Assembly: GCF_001320245.1 (NCBI RefSeq) | Contig: NZ_BCBA01000001.1 | Location: forward strand, 1 to 64,000 | Source: Pseudomonas sp. NBRC 111124 | Lineage (GTDB): Bacteria; Pseudomonadota; Gammaproteobacteria; Pseudomonadales; Pseudomonadaceae | DNA length: 64,000 nucleotides | Reading direction: 5' to 3' | Shown: positions 53,634 to 63,834 of the stretch, piece after piece | Layout: each line of letters starts with the position of its first letter | How positions within the stretch are numbered: the first letter of the stretch is position 1 | The notes under the pieces: model-generated | What the model was told of the DNA's origin: nothing | Seen by the model: only the letters and a program-made list of their open reading frames with translations | The model's database searches: none | Translations under genes and position numbers: made by a program

Positions 53634-55249
53634 TGATCATTGAAAACATTAAGAAGCTTATGATTATTCTCAATCAATTTTCTGTAAGCTGATTTACACC
53701 AGCCCCTTATTCTAGCTGTTCGTAAGATTGACTTTTCCCAAGAATCCTCAAACACATGAAAGGGAGTCCAATAACTATTGATCGCCAATCGTGAGATCGA
53801 GTTAAACCTGGGTTGGGCACTCCCGCCGCGCCATGATGCTGGTGGACTCATACAGAACCTCAAAAAGTCTTTGGCATCATTCTTGGTGAGAGCGCTAATA
53901 GGTTTGTCAGTGAAGTAAATCGCCCAAAGTAGCCACTTCTCCAGAGCGGCTAGCTTCAATCGCTCCTTATTCAATCGAGCGTACGAGCGGATCATATCTA
54001 AGGCCTCCAGTGCCCGCCCCCTCAAGTGAGATGGAAAGTTTTTGTCCACATAGCTGTCCGCGAGTTCCGACGATATTATCAGGGTTTCACGTATGTCCAA
54101 GGCGAACAGGGGAGGAGGTGAGGGCGCATTTTCAGGATATGCACGGGCTCCTGAGTATTCAGGCAGCAACTTTGCTTGAGCAATCGACTTTCTTTCCCAG
54201 TGCACTCTACCCAAGCGATTCGCCTCGACTCTATTACGATTACGCCGAGCCTCATGCGGGTTGGTATTTGTCCGATATCTAATAGCTCTTTTAAGGATAA
54301 TCGCTGGCGAGTAAGGTAACTCTTGCATCCAAGGCAATCTTGTAATGAAGCGCTTAAAATTATTAGTTGACCACAGCGGCTCGACCTCGCTGCATGATGG
54401 AATTAGTGGAAGTCGCATATAGGTGCGATATCGTTTTATATAGAATATTAGCGGTGACGGCACTTCCAGGCTGTAAGAGCTTTGAACGCCTCGCATTAAG
54501 AATTTTGCTTTATCAGTATCCGAAAACCTGAAGCAGGCCATACAAAAAATCTCGCAATTCGAAATAAGCTCCAGCGCGGGAATATTCAAATAGAAGCATG
54601 TCGCATAAAGGAACAGGCTTCGTTCCATTCGCTCGTTAGACCTATGAAAGGTGGCCACATATTCTAAATACCGCTCCGCATTTATCTCATCCTGCTCAAC
54701 ATATGGATCCTGTAACTCTACCCAGTGTTCGGAAGGACTAATTCTCAGCTGAAACTCTAGCTGTGGTGAAATTTCACTCATGAATCTATTCAACCTGTAA
54801 ACATAACTGCTTAACGCGATGTTTATCGGTCGAACAAATGGCCTCCAATCAGGGTTGTGCTCTAATGCTGATTGCCTTTCCGTAAACCTGGGGGCGCGCG
54901 CTCCACACCAACCGTGAGGTGGGGAATTGCAAAATTCAGAAAACTCTCTCAAATCGGATAGGCTTAACTCTTTTAGGGATTTCTGCGCTACGCATAATAT
55001 CCACAATACGTATTTTTCAAGGAACCTACCAGCTACATCACCGGCGCTGTTATGGAGTGAGAAACGATTGATGTGCTGGGCAAACAGCCTATAGGTCTCG
55101 AATGCATCAATTTCTTCGGGAAAAGTGCCAAGATACGCCCACACAAGCCGCTCCTCATCCAGGACACTAGCAGGATCGCTAGCATTTATAGAAGCGAACT
55201 GAAACGGAACTCCAGACTCGCTGAGGATCGATCTAGGTGACTGGTTCAT
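53630..55249 (-). CDS. recombinase-like protein with two core-binding domains, probably catalytically dead
   Basis: A 539-aa protein. Residues 20-160 form an integrase-type SAM-like core-binding domain (LSLSDLREFSEFCNSPPHGW ... NPDWRPF). Residues 190-330 resemble the first half of a tyrosine recombinase catalytic domain (LFLYATCFYLNIPALELISN), but the catalytic Arg is replaced and the H-x-x-R and Tyr boxes are absent. Residues 400-530 are a second core-binding domain (LTKNDAKDFLRFCMSPPASW ... NSYWTPF). Such duplicates may act as partner or accessory subunits of a recombinase. The tail of the gene is AT-rich. It marks the right edge of the island. Confidence 0.65.
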   Translation of the reverse strand: MNQSPRSILSESGVPFQFASINASDPASVLDEERLVWAYLGTFPEEIDAFETYRLFAQHINRFSLHNSAGDVAGRFLEKYVLWILCVAQKSLKELSLSDLREFSEFCNSPPHGWCGARAPRFTERQSALEHNPDWRPFVRPINIALSSYVYRLNRFMSEISPQLEFQLRISPSEHWVELQDPYVEQDEINAERYLEYVATFHRSNERMERSLFLYATCFYLNIPALELISNCEIFCMACFRFSDTDKAKFLMRGVQSSYSLEVPSPLIFYIKRYRTYMRLPLIPSCSEVEPLWSTNNFKRFITRLPWMQELPYSPAIILKRAIRYRTNTNPHEARRNRNRVEANRLGRVHWERKSIAQAKLLPEYSGARAYPENAPSPPPLFALDIRETLIISSELADSYVDKNFPSHLRGRALEALDMIRSYARLNKERLKLAALEKWLLWAIYFTDKPISALTKNDAKDFLRFCMSPPASWRGGSAQPRFNSISRLAINSYWTPFHVFEDSWEKSILRTARIRGWCKSAYRKLIENNHKLLNVFNDH

Positions 55250-55989
55250 AAGAATAGATGCGTAGGCGGAATAGTGATGGAGACTTGAATTAATAGCTCA
55301 GCAATCAAGTCCGCGCAAGAGCCATATCCAAACGAAATCGGCACCGCCTTGCAAATAGTGCGTAAGCACCGCCTGGCGCGAAGAACGTTCGATGATTTTT
55401 CCGATTTTATTCCGACAGGTGATTTTTTTGAATTGAATGGCTACGTCTAAGAATTCCGCAAACTCAGCAGTTTAGATGGCCGTAGGCTGACGCCACGAAT
55501 CTTTCTTCTGTTTTTATTCCGAATGGTAGGTTAAGGCGCTCACAGGATCCGGCAATTTCGACGGAATCAGCAAAAGCGTCCTCAGTTCAACGAGTTAGCG
55601 AAATCTGCCGTCCGATCTGATTTCAACGGCTGACCTGGCCTCAAGGAGAATTGACCTTAAGCGCGGGACGTAAGGGTGCACGGGAACTGAGATTCCGGTC
55701 ACTTCAGCGGATTCCACTTTGATTTCAACGGTTACAGGACGTCAGAGGCTGGTTCGTCGAATCAGAGCCTTACAAGGTCAATGAACATTTCTGACATAGC
55801 ACCTCGTTTAACATAATATGCATTATGCGCAGATTCGTATGCGGCTACCGTGCCGTGGGTTGGGCAGATTTCAAATCAGCCCAGCCCCCATTCCTCGATC
55901 CTTGTTCACCTTGGTCGGTCACGTTATCTTCATGCCGACATCCAAGCGCACCGCCGAGGACGATCTATTTCCAGATTCAAGGACGCACC
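55250..55989. other. island/backbone transition, non-coding
   Basis: About 740 bp without a supported gene. GATTTCAACGG occurs at 55618-55628 (as TGATTTCAACGG) and again at 55721-55731, with GATTCC motifs around the second, suggesting remnants of a transposon end. The sequence shifts to backbone-like composition near 55.8 kb. The methyltransferase promoter should be in the last 200 bp. Confidence 0.4.
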
Positions 55990-56601
55990 ATGGCTTACCA
56001 TCCTTCGGCCGACCAGATCATCGATCTCTACAGCCGACACGCCCACACGTGGAATGAATTACGCGGCAATCGCCTGACCGAACGTAAATGGATCGAACGC
56101 TTCCATTCATTACTGTCGCCAGCTGCGACTGTACTTGACCTGGGCTGTGGCTCTGGCCAGCCCGTGGCGCGCTATTTGATCGAGGCTGGCCTGGCGGTCA
56201 CCGGTGTGGATTCTTCTGAGCAGATGCTTTCCTTGTGCCGTAGCCGTTTTTCTGAGCACGCATGGATTCATGCAGATATGCGTGTGCTGTCGCTTGATCG
56301 CCAGTACGCCGGCATCCTCGCCTGGAACAGTTTCTTTCATCTCAAGCCTGATGATCAGCGCAGGATGTTCGCCGTATTCCAGCTGCATGCTGCGCCCGGC
56401 GCGCTGCTGATGTTCACCAGCGGCCCGTCGTTGGGTGAAGCCTTGGGAACATTCCAGGGCGAGACTTTGTATCACGCCAGCCTGGATTCAGACGAATACA
56501 CTGCACAGTTGCACAAACACGGTTTCGAGGTATTGGACCACATCATTGAAGACCCAGACTGCGGTAACCAGACAGTATGGATCGCCCGCCGCCACTGCTG
56601 A
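55990..56601 (+). CDS. class I SAM-dependent methyltransferase
   Basis: A 203-aa enzyme. Motif I is TVLDLGCGSGQPVARYLIEA, followed by GVDSSEQMLSLCRSRF (motif II region) and AGILAWNSFFHLKPDDQRRM (motif IV and post). Small-molecule methylation is likely; the substrate cannot be predicted. AAGGACGC lies before ATG 55990; the longer frame from 55825 lacks a ribosome site. Confidence 0.85.
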   Translation: MAYHPSADQIIDLYSRHAHTWNELRGNRLTERKWIERFHSLLSPAATVLDLGCGSGQPVARYLIEAGLAVTGVDSSEQMLSLCRSRFSEHAWIHADMRVLSLDRQYAGILAWNSFFHLKPDDQRRMFAVFQLHAAPGALLMFTSGPSLGEALGTFQGETLYHASLDSDEYTAQLHKHGFEVLDHIIEDPDCGNQTVWIARRHC

Positions 56602-56619
56602 CATATATGCTTTGATTTT

Positions 56620-56653
56620 ATAACTACACTAAATGACTATTTAGTTTAGTTAT
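56620..56653. repeat. 34-bp AT-rich inverted repeat
   Basis: Arms 56620-56634 and 56639-56653 (15 bp, one mismatch) flank GACT, 19 bp after the methyltransferase stop. No T-run follows. It may be a terminator-like hairpin or an operator for the divergent-spaced arn region. Confidence 0.55.
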
Positions 56654-56856
56654 ATGCTCGCAGGGCTTGAATGTACCTACTTCCGACAATTTCAAGTGCC
56701 CGGACACTGCCAACTGAGGAAGGCACCGAGGCCCCGCCTCCTCTACCCAAGTCTGTGACGGCAACTGTCTCGCAACTTTTTCACCCATTCTTCACGCCTC
56801 CCACACTTTTCCCTGCCTAGGATTCGCCGACAATTAGCCTGCCCCTAGAGCCCGTC

Positions 56857-58371
56857 ATGAATCTGAAAAGAACCGATCAACGCGCCTTGCTGTTGCTGCT
56901 GGCCGTCACCGCCTTGTTATTGGTGCTGGGCCTGGGCAGTCGCGAGTTGTGGGGGGCAGAAACCCGGTGGGCCAACATCTCCCTGCAGATGCTGCAAAGC
57001 GGAGACTACTTCGACCCCTATCTCAAGGGTGGGCCCTATTATGACAAGCCACTGCTGTCCTACTGGCTGATCACGGCCAGCGCCTGGCTGACCGGTAGCC
57101 TGGGGCCTTGGTCGCTGCGCCTGTCCTCCGTGGTCGCCGCGTGGCTGAGCGTCTGGCTGACCTACCTGCTCGGCGAGCGCCTGCTGCGCAAGGGTACCGG
57201 GCTGGTGGCTGGCTGGATGCTGGCCACCACCTTCTACTTCGTATTCTGGGCTCGGGTCGCAACCGCCGACATCCTGACCGTGTGCGGCGTGCTGGCCGCG
57301 GTCTGGTGGTACTTCCGCGGGCCGGACGATACGCGCTTCTGGCGCTACGTCGGGTTCTTCGGGCTGCTGGCGCTGACCTCGCTATGCAAGGGCCTGATCG
57401 GCTTCATCCTGCCAGGCCTGGTATTGCTGCCGCATTTGCTGCGTGAGGGCCGCTGGCGTCGTCACCTGAACCTGCGTCTGATGGCTGCGCTGCTGTTGGC
57501 CGGTGCACTCTATATGCTGCCATTTGTGCTCTCGCATCTATACGGCGAGCCAAACTATGGCGAAAGCGGACTCGGGCTGGTGCTGCGCGAGAACGTGGTG
57601 CGGTTCTTCCAGCCATTCGACAACCTTGGGCCGATCTACACCTACCTGGTGTACCTGCCGGTCTACACCCTGCCCTGGGCGCCCTGCTGGATCATTGCCT
57701 TGTGGGTCGCCCTGCGCCGCTGGCGGCACATCGAGCCGGATACCCGTTGGCTGATCCAGGCGCTTGGTCTGCTGATGCTGTTCTTCACCGCCAGCGGTAG
57801 CCGGCGCAGCTACTATGTGCTGCCACTGGTGCCGTTCGCGCAGTTGTTGGGTGCCTGGTGGGTCACCCAGCGAATGGCGGTGCGCAGAACCTCCGTTCGC
57901 AACCTTCGGGCCGGTTTCGCGGTGACTGCCGTGTTGCTCCTGGCGGTGCTGGGCATTCTGGTGCCCTGGAGCAATGGCGGCGGTGGCGTGATCCGCTTCG
58001 GCGAAGCTGTGCGTGAGCAGGCGAGCCGGCAGGCCCCTCTGGCGCAATGGCAGCTGGTTATGGTCGAGGTGGATAACAAGGTGCCGATGTACCTCCAAAC
58101 GGGTGGTGCCCCCTTCTACTATGTAGCGCAGACCGACGATTACCCCCGCAGTGGCGACACCGCCACCTTGATGGCCTGGCTGGAACGCACCAGCGGCAAG
58201 CACTGGGACCCGCAGCGCACGATCATCGTCGCGCATTATCTGCATGGCGAGGCGCCGCCCTTCGGCTACCTGGAAAGCGATCACCAGGTCGTAACCACCC
58301 AACCCAGCCGTGGCGAACAGTGGCTGCACACCCATGCTGATCAAAGCGTGGCTTACATTCCAAAAGCCTAG
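56857..58371 (+). CDS. ArnT-like GT39-family glycosyltransferase (paralogue)
   Basis: A 504-aa multi-spanning inner-membrane protein of the ArnT/PMT type. The N-terminal periplasmic-loop motif SRELWGAETRWANISLQMLQ carries the acidic residue used by this family, followed by GGPYYDKPLLSYWLI. About 10-12 membrane segments follow, and a C-terminal soluble part (MYLQTGGAPFYYVAQTDDYP). It precedes arnB by about 405 bp and differs from the arnT that starts at 63831, so it is a second, possibly differently specific lipid-linked sugar transferase. Confidence 0.82.
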   Translation: MNLKRTDQRALLLLLAVTALLLVLGLGSRELWGAETRWANISLQMLQSGDYFDPYLKGGPYYDKPLLSYWLITASAWLTGSLGPWSLRLSSVVAAWLSVWLTYLLGERLLRKGTGLVAGWMLATTFYFVFWARVATADILTVCGVLAAVWWYFRGPDDTRFWRYVGFFGLLALTSLCKGLIGFILPGLVLLPHLLREGRWRRHLNLRLMAALLLAGALYMLPFVLSHLYGEPNYGESGLGLVLRENVVRFFQPFDNLGPIYTYLVYLPVYTLPWAPCWIIALWVALRRWRHIEPDTRWLIQALGLLMLFFTASGSRRSYYVLPLVPFAQLLGAWWVTQRMAVRRTSVRNLRAGFAVTAVLLLAVLGILVPWSNGGGGVIRFGEAVREQASRQAPLAQWQLVMVEVDNKVPMYLQTGGAPFYYVAQTDDYPRSGDTATLMAWLERTSGKHWDPQRTIIVAHYLHGEAPPFGYLESDHQVVTTQPSRGEQWLHTHADQSVAYIPKA

Positions 58372-58776
58372 GCCAGCGCCTCGACTCGGCTGTAATCCTG
58401 TAACTAAGGGCGACTTTTCGGTCAACTACCCGCACCGTTTTACAGCCATCCGAATGGATGTTTATGCGTATCGAATTTATGGGTATGTTCACACTTGGTC
58501 AGTAACCTGAACCTCAGCTGTCTGTGATAGCAATGTAATGATAAGGCGACCCTTTTTTTATACTTCTTTCACAAATTCGAGCATAACCTTGGCTGGATAA
58601 GCCACTGACGATCACTACGGCACGGATGACTGAGCCCCGCACAAAAACCTGATTTAGCGCAATACAGCAACTTTTAGCCTGTGGCCTGGATGCAAAAAAA
58701 AACTTTGCGTCTACGCTGGCAATTGAACCAATTAAATCAATGGGTTCTGTCATTTTCCTGTATCACCGAGGTGCTC
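58372..58776. other. arn promoter region
   Basis: About 405 bp upstream of arnB. TTTATGCGTAT at 58461-58471 and TTTATGGGTAT at 58476-58486 are direct repeats 15 bp apart, a spacing that could suit a response regulator dimer. No gene is supported here. PmrA/PhoP/CprR control is known for pseudomonad arn operons but no consensus box is claimed. Confidence 0.45.
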
Positions 58777-59928
58777 ATGAGTGAGGCGTTTCTCCCTTTC
58801 TCTCGTCCAAGTATGGGCGAAGAAGAAATTGCGGCTGTCGAAAAAGTCCTGCGTTCGGGCTGGATCACGACCGGGCCACAGAACCAGGCACTTGAAGAGC
58901 AGTTCGCACAGTACGTCGGTTGCCGGCATGCGGTAGCCCTGTCATCGGCCACGGGCGGTATGCATATCGCCCTGCTGGCATTGGGTATCGGCCCGGGGGA
59001 TGAAGTCATCACCCCGTCGCAGACCTGGGTGTCCACGGCCAACATGATTGCCCTGCTCGGGGCCACACCGGTGTTTGTCGATATCGATCGCGACACCCTG
59101 ATGACCGACGCGGCACGCATCGAAGCGGCCATTACCCCGCGGACCAAGGCCATCATTCCGGTGCATTACGCCGGTGCAGCCTTTGACCTGGACCCGCTCT
59201 ACGCACTCGCCGACAAACACGGCATCGCCGTCATCGAGGACGCCGCCCACGCCGCCGGCACCCGCTACAAGGGCCGCCATGTCGGTGCCCGTGGCACGGC
59301 GATCTTCTCGTTCCATGCGATCAAGAACATGACCTGCGCCGAAGGCGCGATGTTCGTCAGCGACGACGAAGCCCTGGCCAGCCGCGTGCGCATGCTCAAG
59401 TTCCATGGTTTGGGTGTCGACGCCTATGACCGCATGACCCACGGCCGCAAGCCACAGGCCCAGGTCATGGAGCCAGGCTTCAAGTACAACCTCGCTGACA
59501 TCAACGCTGCCATCGCCCTGGTGCAGCTCAAGCGCCTGGATGCGATCAATGCCCGCCGCACCGAGCTGGCCGCGCGCTACCAGCAACGCTTCGAAGGCCT
59601 GCCCGTGCAGCCCCTGGCCGTGCCGACTGCCTATGCACAGCAGCACGCCTGGCACCTGTACATCCTGCGTATCGACAGCGAACGCTGCGGCCTGGACCGC
59701 GAAGCTTTCATGAAAGGCTTGCAAGAGCGCGGCATTGGTACCGGCATCCACTTCATCGCCACCCACCTGCACACCTGGTACCGCCAGCGTGATCCGCAGC
59801 TGTCGCTGCCGAACACCGAATGGAACTCGGCGCGGTTGTGCTCCATTCCGTTGTTCCCCGACATGACCGACCTGGACCAGGACCGGGTCGTCACCGCCAT
59901 CGAACAGCTTGTGGGAAATCGCTCGTGA
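58777..59928 (+). CDS. arnB: UDP-4-amino-4-deoxy-L-arabinose aminotransferase
   Basis: A 383-aa PLP-dependent DegT/DnrJ/EryC1/StrS aminotransferase. It converts the UDP-4-keto-pentose made by ArnA to UDP-L-Ara4N. The PLP lysine is in [32 protein letters not shown] is the cofactor-phosphate and ring region. Length is normal. ATG 58777 has GAGGTG upstream and matches the family start ([18 protein letters not shown]). Its stop overlaps the GTG start of arnC. Confidence 0.95.
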   Translation: MSEAFLPFSRPSMGEEEIAAVEKVLRSGWITTGPQNQALEEQFAQYVGCRHAVALSSATGGMHIALLALGIGPGDEVITPSQTWVSTANMIALLGATPVFVDIDRDTLMTDAARIEAAITPRTKAIIPVHYAGAAFDLDPLYALADKHGIAVIEDAAHAAGTRYKGRHVGARGTAIFSFHAIKNMTCAEGAMFVSDDEALASRVRMLKFHGLGVDAYDRMTHGRKPQAQVMEPGFKYNLADINAAIALVQLKRLDAINARRTELAARYQQRFEGLPVQPLAVPTAYAQQHAWHLYILRIDSERCGLDREAFMKGLQERGIGTGIHFIATHLHTWYRQRDPQLSLPNTEWNSARLCSIPLFPDMTDLDQDRVVTAIEQLVGNRS

Positions 59929-60947
59929 GACCTTACCCGATCCATTGCGTGTCCATCGTCATCCCGGTCTACAACGAGCAGGAAAGCTTGCCCGAGCTGC
60001 TGCGTCGCACTGGCGCAGCCTGCCAGCAGCTGCGTCACCCCTATGAAATCGTGCTGGTCGACGACGGCAGCCGCGACGATTCTGCGCAAATCCTCGAAGA
60101 CGCCGCCCAGGCCGAGAACAGCCCGTTCGTGGCGGTCATCCTCAACCGCAACTACGGCCAGCATGCGGCGATCATGGCCGGTTTCGAGCAGTGCAAGGGT
60201 GACGTGGTGATTACCCTCGACGCCGACCTGCAGAACCCACCGGAAGAAATCCCGCGCCTTGTAGCCGAGGCCGAACGCGGCTTCGACGTGGTCGGCACAG
60301 TGCGCAGCAACCGCCAGGACTCGGCCCTGCGCCGCTGGCCATCGAAGGTGATCAACTACGCGGTCAAGCGCTCCACCGGCGTTGCCATGAGCGACTACGG
60401 CTGCATGCTGCGTGCCTACCGGCGCACGGTAATCGACGCCATGCTCGCCTGCCGCGAGCGCAGCACCTTCATCCCGATCCTGGCCAACAGCTTCGCCCGC
60501 CACACCACCGAGATCACCGTGCACCACGCCGAGCGCGAACATGGCGATTCGAAGTACAGCCCGATGCGCCTGATCAGCCTGATGTTCGACCTGATCACCT
60601 GCATGACCACCACACCGTTGCGCCTGCTGAGCATTGTCGGTTTCAGCATGGCCGCACTCGGCGTGCTGTTCGCCCTGGCGCTGATCGTGTTGCGTCTGGC
60701 CTTCGGTGCGGGCTGGGCGGGTAACGGCCTGTTCGTGCTGTTCGCCGTCCTGTTCGTGTTTACCGGTGGCCAGTTCATCGGCATGGGCCTTCTCGGCGAG
60801 TACTTGGGGCGTATGTACAGCGACGTGCGCGCCCGCCCACGGTTCTTCATCGAAAAAGTACTGCGCAGCGGCCCCGCGCCCGTTCCGGCCCATAACGTCA
60901 CCGTTGACGGTTTCAATTCCTCTACTTCTGGTCAGGTTCACTCATGA
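59925..60947 (+). CDS. arnC: undecaprenyl-phosphate 4-deoxy-4-formamido-L-arabinose transferase
   Basis: A 340-aa GT2-family enzyme transferring L-Ara4FN from UDP to undecaprenyl phosphate on the cytoplasmic face. The N-terminal catalytic domain has [27 protein letters not shown] and [13 protein letters not shown] (acidic metal ligands). Two C-terminal membrane helices follow ([40 protein letters not shown]). The start is GTG 59925 overlapping the arnB stop (GTGA); its product begins RPYPIHCVS, as in known ArnC. It overlaps arnA by 4 bp. Confidence 0.95.
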   Translation: MRPYPIHCVSIVIPVYNEQESLPELLRRTGAACQQLRHPYEIVLVDDGSRDDSAQILEDAAQAENSPFVAVILNRNYGQHAAIMAGFEQCKGDVVITLDADLQNPPEEIPRLVAEAERGFDVVGTVRSNRQDSALRRWPSKVINYAVKRSTGVAMSDYGCMLRAYRRTVIDAMLACRERSTFIPILANSFARHTTEITVHHAEREHGDSKYSPMRLISLMFDLITCMTTTPLRLLSIVGFSMAALGVLFALALIVLRLAFGAGWAGNGLFVLFAVLFVFTGGQFIGMGLLGEYLGRMYSDVRARPRFFIEKVLRSGPAPVPAHNVTVDGFNSSTSGQVHS

Positions 60948-62950
60948 GTGCAAAAACAGTTGTCTTCGCATACCACGACATCGGCTGCGCCGGCATTGAA
61001 GCCCTGCTCGACAGCGGCTATGACATCGCAGCGGTGTTCACTCATGCCGACGATCCCAAGGAAAACACCTTCTACGGCTCGGTTGCGCAGCTGTGCGCAC
61101 GCAAGGGCATCCCGGTGCATGCGCCAGAGGACGTCAACCACCCGCTGTGGGTGGAGCGCATCAGCCAGATCGACCCGGACTACCTGTTCTCGTTCTACTA
61201 CCGCAACCTGCTGAGCGAACCGCTGCTGGCCACCGGCCGCAAGGGCGCGTTCAACCTGCATGGCTCGCTGCTGCCGCGCTACCGCGGCCGCGCCCCGGCC
61301 AACTGGGTGCTGGTCAATGGCGAAACGGAAACCGGCGTGACCCTGCACCGCATGGTCAAGCGCGCCGATGCCGGCGCCATCGTCGCCCAGCTGCGCGTGG
61401 CCATCGAGCGCAGCGACACCGCGCTCAGCCTGCATGGCAAACTGCGTACCGCCGCTGCCGACCTGCTGCATGACACCTTGCCGGGCCTGCGCCAGGGCAA
61501 AATAAGCGAAACCCCACAGGATGAGTCGAAAGCCACTGTGTTCGGCCGTCGCACCGCCGCCGATGGCCGGCTGAGCTGGCAACAACCCGCCGAAACCCTG
61601 TTCAACCTGGTGCGTGCGGTGACCCAGCCCTACCCTGGCGCGTTCTGCCAGGTCGGCGAGCACAAGCTGATCGTCTGGAGCGCCGACGTGGTCAAGGGCA
61701 ACGATGGCCTGGCCCCTGGCCGCGTAATCAGCACCGACCCGCTGCGCATCGCCTGTGGCGAGGACTCGCTGGTGATCATCGCTGGCCAGCGCAATGACAA
61801 CGGCCTGTACCTGAGCGGCCCGCAACTGGCCAACGAACTGGGCCTGGTTGAAGGCTCGCTGCTGCGTGGCACCGACTCGCGCAGTGCCACCCGCCGCACC
61901 CGGGTGTTGATCCTGGGCGTCAACGGCTTCATCGGCAACCACCTGTCCGAGCGCCTGCTCAACGACGAGCGCTACGAAGTCTACGGCCTGGACATCGGCT
62001 CCGACGCCATCGAGCGCCTGCGCAACCACCCACGCTTCCACTTCGTCGAAGGCGACATCAGCATTCACTCCGAGTGGATCGAGTACCACATCAAGAAGTG
62101 CGACGTGGTGCTGCCACTGGTGGCCATCGCTACGCCGATCGAATACACCCGCAACCCGCTGCGCGTGTTCGAACTGGACTTCGAAGAGAACCTGCGCCTG
62201 GTGCGCTACTGCGTCAAATACAACAAGCGCGTGATCTTCCCGTCGACCTCGGAAGTCTACGGCATGTGCCAGGATACGAACTTCGACGAAGACACCTCCA
62301 ACCTGGTGGTCGGGCCGATCAACAAGCAGCGCTGGATCTACTCGGTGTCAAAGCAGCTGCTCGACCGCGTCATCTGGGCCTATGGCCAGAAAGGCCTGAA
62401 CTTCACCCTGTTCCGCCCGTTCAACTGGATGGGCCCCCGCCTGGACCGCCTGGACTCCGCGCGTATCGGCAGCTCCCGTGCCATCACCCAGCTGATCCTC
62501 AACTTGGTGGAAGGCACCCCGATCCGCCTGTTCGACGGCGGTGCGCAAAAGCGTTGCTTCACCGACATCGCCGACGGCGTCGAGGCCCTGGCGCGGATCA
62601 TCGACAACGACAACGATGCCTGTAACGGTCAGATCATCAACATCGGCAACCCGGACAACGAAGCCAGCATCCGCCAGCTCGGCGAAGAGCTGCTGCGCCA
62701 GTTTGAAGCCCACCCGCTGCGCAGCCACTTCCCGCCGTTCGCCGGTTTCCGCGATGTCGAGAGCAAGGCGTTCTACGGCGGCGGCTATCAGGATGTGTCC
62801 CACCGCAAGCCGAGCATCGCCAACGCCAAGCGCCTGCTGAATTGGGAACCGACCGTGGAGATGCGCGAAACCATCGGCAATACCCTGGACTTCTTCCTGC
62901 GTGAAGCGATGCGCGAGATCGAGGCCCGTCCGGCAGAAGAAGCCCGGTGA
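60944..62950 (+). CDS. arnA: bifunctional UDP-GlcA decarboxylase / UDP-L-Ara4N formyltransferase
   Basis: A 668-aa two-domain enzyme. The N-terminal formyltransferase domain (1-~300) has [20 protein letters not shown] with the catalytic His/Asn. The C-terminal decarboxylase is a Rossmann SDR domain: [20 protein letters not shown], then [12 protein letters not shown] and [16 protein letters not shown] (Tyr-x3-Lys). It oxidatively decarboxylates UDP-glucuronate and formylates UDP-L-Ara4N. The ATG overlaps the arnC stop, and its own TGA overlaps the arnD start. Length is typical. Confidence 0.96.
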   Translation: MSAKTVVFAYHDIGCAGIEALLDSGYDIAAVFTHADDPKENTFYGSVAQLCARKGIPVHAPEDVNHPLWVERISQIDPDYLFSFYYRNLLSEPLLATGRKGAFNLHGSLLPRYRGRAPANWVLVNGETETGVTLHRMVKRADAGAIVAQLRVAIERSDTALSLHGKLRTAAADLLHDTLPGLRQGKISETPQDESKATVFGRRTAADGRLSWQQPAETLFNLVRAVTQPYPGAFCQVGEHKLIVWSADVVKGNDGLAPGRVISTDPLRIACGEDSLVIIAGQRNDNGLYLSGPQLANELGLVEGSLLRGTDSRSATRRTRVLILGVNGFIGNHLSERLLNDERYEVYGLDIGSDAIERLRNHPRFHFVEGDISIHSEWIEYHIKKCDVVLPLVAIATPIEYTRNPLRVFELDFEENLRLVRYCVKYNKRVIFPSTSEVYGMCQDTNFDEDTSNLVVGPINKQRWIYSVSKQLLDRVIWAYGQKGLNFTLFRPFNWMGPRLDRLDSARIGSSRAITQLILNLVEGTPIRLFDGGAQKRCFTDIADGVEALARIIDNDNDACNGQIINIGNPDNEASIRQLGEELLRQFEAHPLRSHFPPFAGFRDVESKAFYGGGYQDVSHRKPSIANAKRLLNWEPTVEMRETIGNTLDFFLREAMREIEARPAEEAR

Positions 62951-63834
62951 TGCAAGCTGGGTTGCGCATCGATGTCGATACCTACCGCGGCACCCGTGAA
63001 GGTGTGCCGCGCCTGCTGGAGCTGCTCGACGAGGCGCAGGTCAAGGCGACGTTTTTCTTCAGTGTCGGGCCGGACAACATGGGGCGCCACTTGTGGCGCC
63101 TGATCCGCCCCCAGTTCCTGTGGAAGATGCTGCGCTCCAATGCCGCTGGGCTGTACGGCTGGGACATTCTCCTGGCTGGCACCGCCTGGCCCGGCAAACC
63201 GATTGGCCGCGACCTCGGGCACCTGATGCGTCAGGCCCGGGACGCCGGCCACGAGGTCGGCCTGCACGCCTGGGACCACCATGGCTGGCAGGCCAATGCC
63301 GGGCGCTGGAGCATGGCGCAACTGACCGAGCACATCCGTCAAGGCGTCGACACCCTCAGTGACATCCTTGGCGCTCCGGTCGACTGCTCGGCCGTCGCCG
63401 GTTGGCGTGCGGACGAACGGGTGGTCGAGGCCAAGCAGGCTTTCGGTTTTCGCTACAACAGCGATTGCCGAGGTACCCACCTGTTCCGTCCCCGGCTGGC
63501 CGACGGCTCACCTGGGGCGCCGCAGATTCCGGTGGACATGCCTACCTTCGACGAGGTTGTGGGCCCGCAGGTGTCTGCCGCGCACTTCAACGCATTCATC
63601 CTGGGGCAATTTCGCCCACAGGCACTCAACGTCTACACCATCCATGCAGAGGTAGAAGGGATTCTGATGGCCCAGGACTTTCGCCAATTGCTGGCCGATG
63701 CACGCCAGCGCGAGATTGCGTTCAAACCGTTGGGCGAGCTGCTCCCCGCCTCGCTCGACACCTTGCCCGTTGCCAGCGTGCAACGCGGCACCCTGCAAGG
63801 CCGTGAAGGCTGGCTGGGAGTGCAAGGCTCATGA
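62947..63834 (+). CDS. arnD: 4-deoxy-4-formamido-L-arabinose-phosphoundecaprenol deformylase
   Basis: A 295-aa NodB/polysaccharide-deacetylase-fold protein. [20 protein letters not shown] supplies the first Asp, [12 protein letters not shown] the metal His pair and [20 protein letters not shown] the later motif. It removes the formyl group from undecaprenyl-phosphate-L-Ara4FN. The start is GTG 62947 or ATG 62950, overlapping the arnA stop. The TGA at 63832-63834 overlaps the arnT start. Confidence 0.94.
   Translation: MMQAGLRIDVDTYRGTREGVPRLLELLDEAQVKATFFFSVGPDNMGRHLWRLIRPQFLWKMLRSNAAGLYGWDILLAGTAWPGKPIGRDLGHLMRQARDAGHEVGLHAWDHHGWQANAGRWSMAQLTEHIRQGVDTLSDILGAPVDCSAVAGWRADERVVEAKQAFGFRYNSDCRGTHLFRPRLADGSPGAPQIPVDMPTFDEVVGPQVSAAHFNAFILGQFRPQALNVYTIHAEVEGILMAQDFRQLLADARQREIAFKPLGELLPASLDTLPVASVQRGTLQGREGWLGVQGS

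Noticed and set aside
58942..59772. 276-aa minus-strand ORF opposite arnB
   Set aside because: Low-complexity antisense frame of a high-GC gene; arnB is unmistakable.
60938..62089. 383-aa minus-strand ORF opposite arnA
   Set aside because: Ala/Gln/Val-rich shadow frame typical of high-GC Pseudomonas genes.
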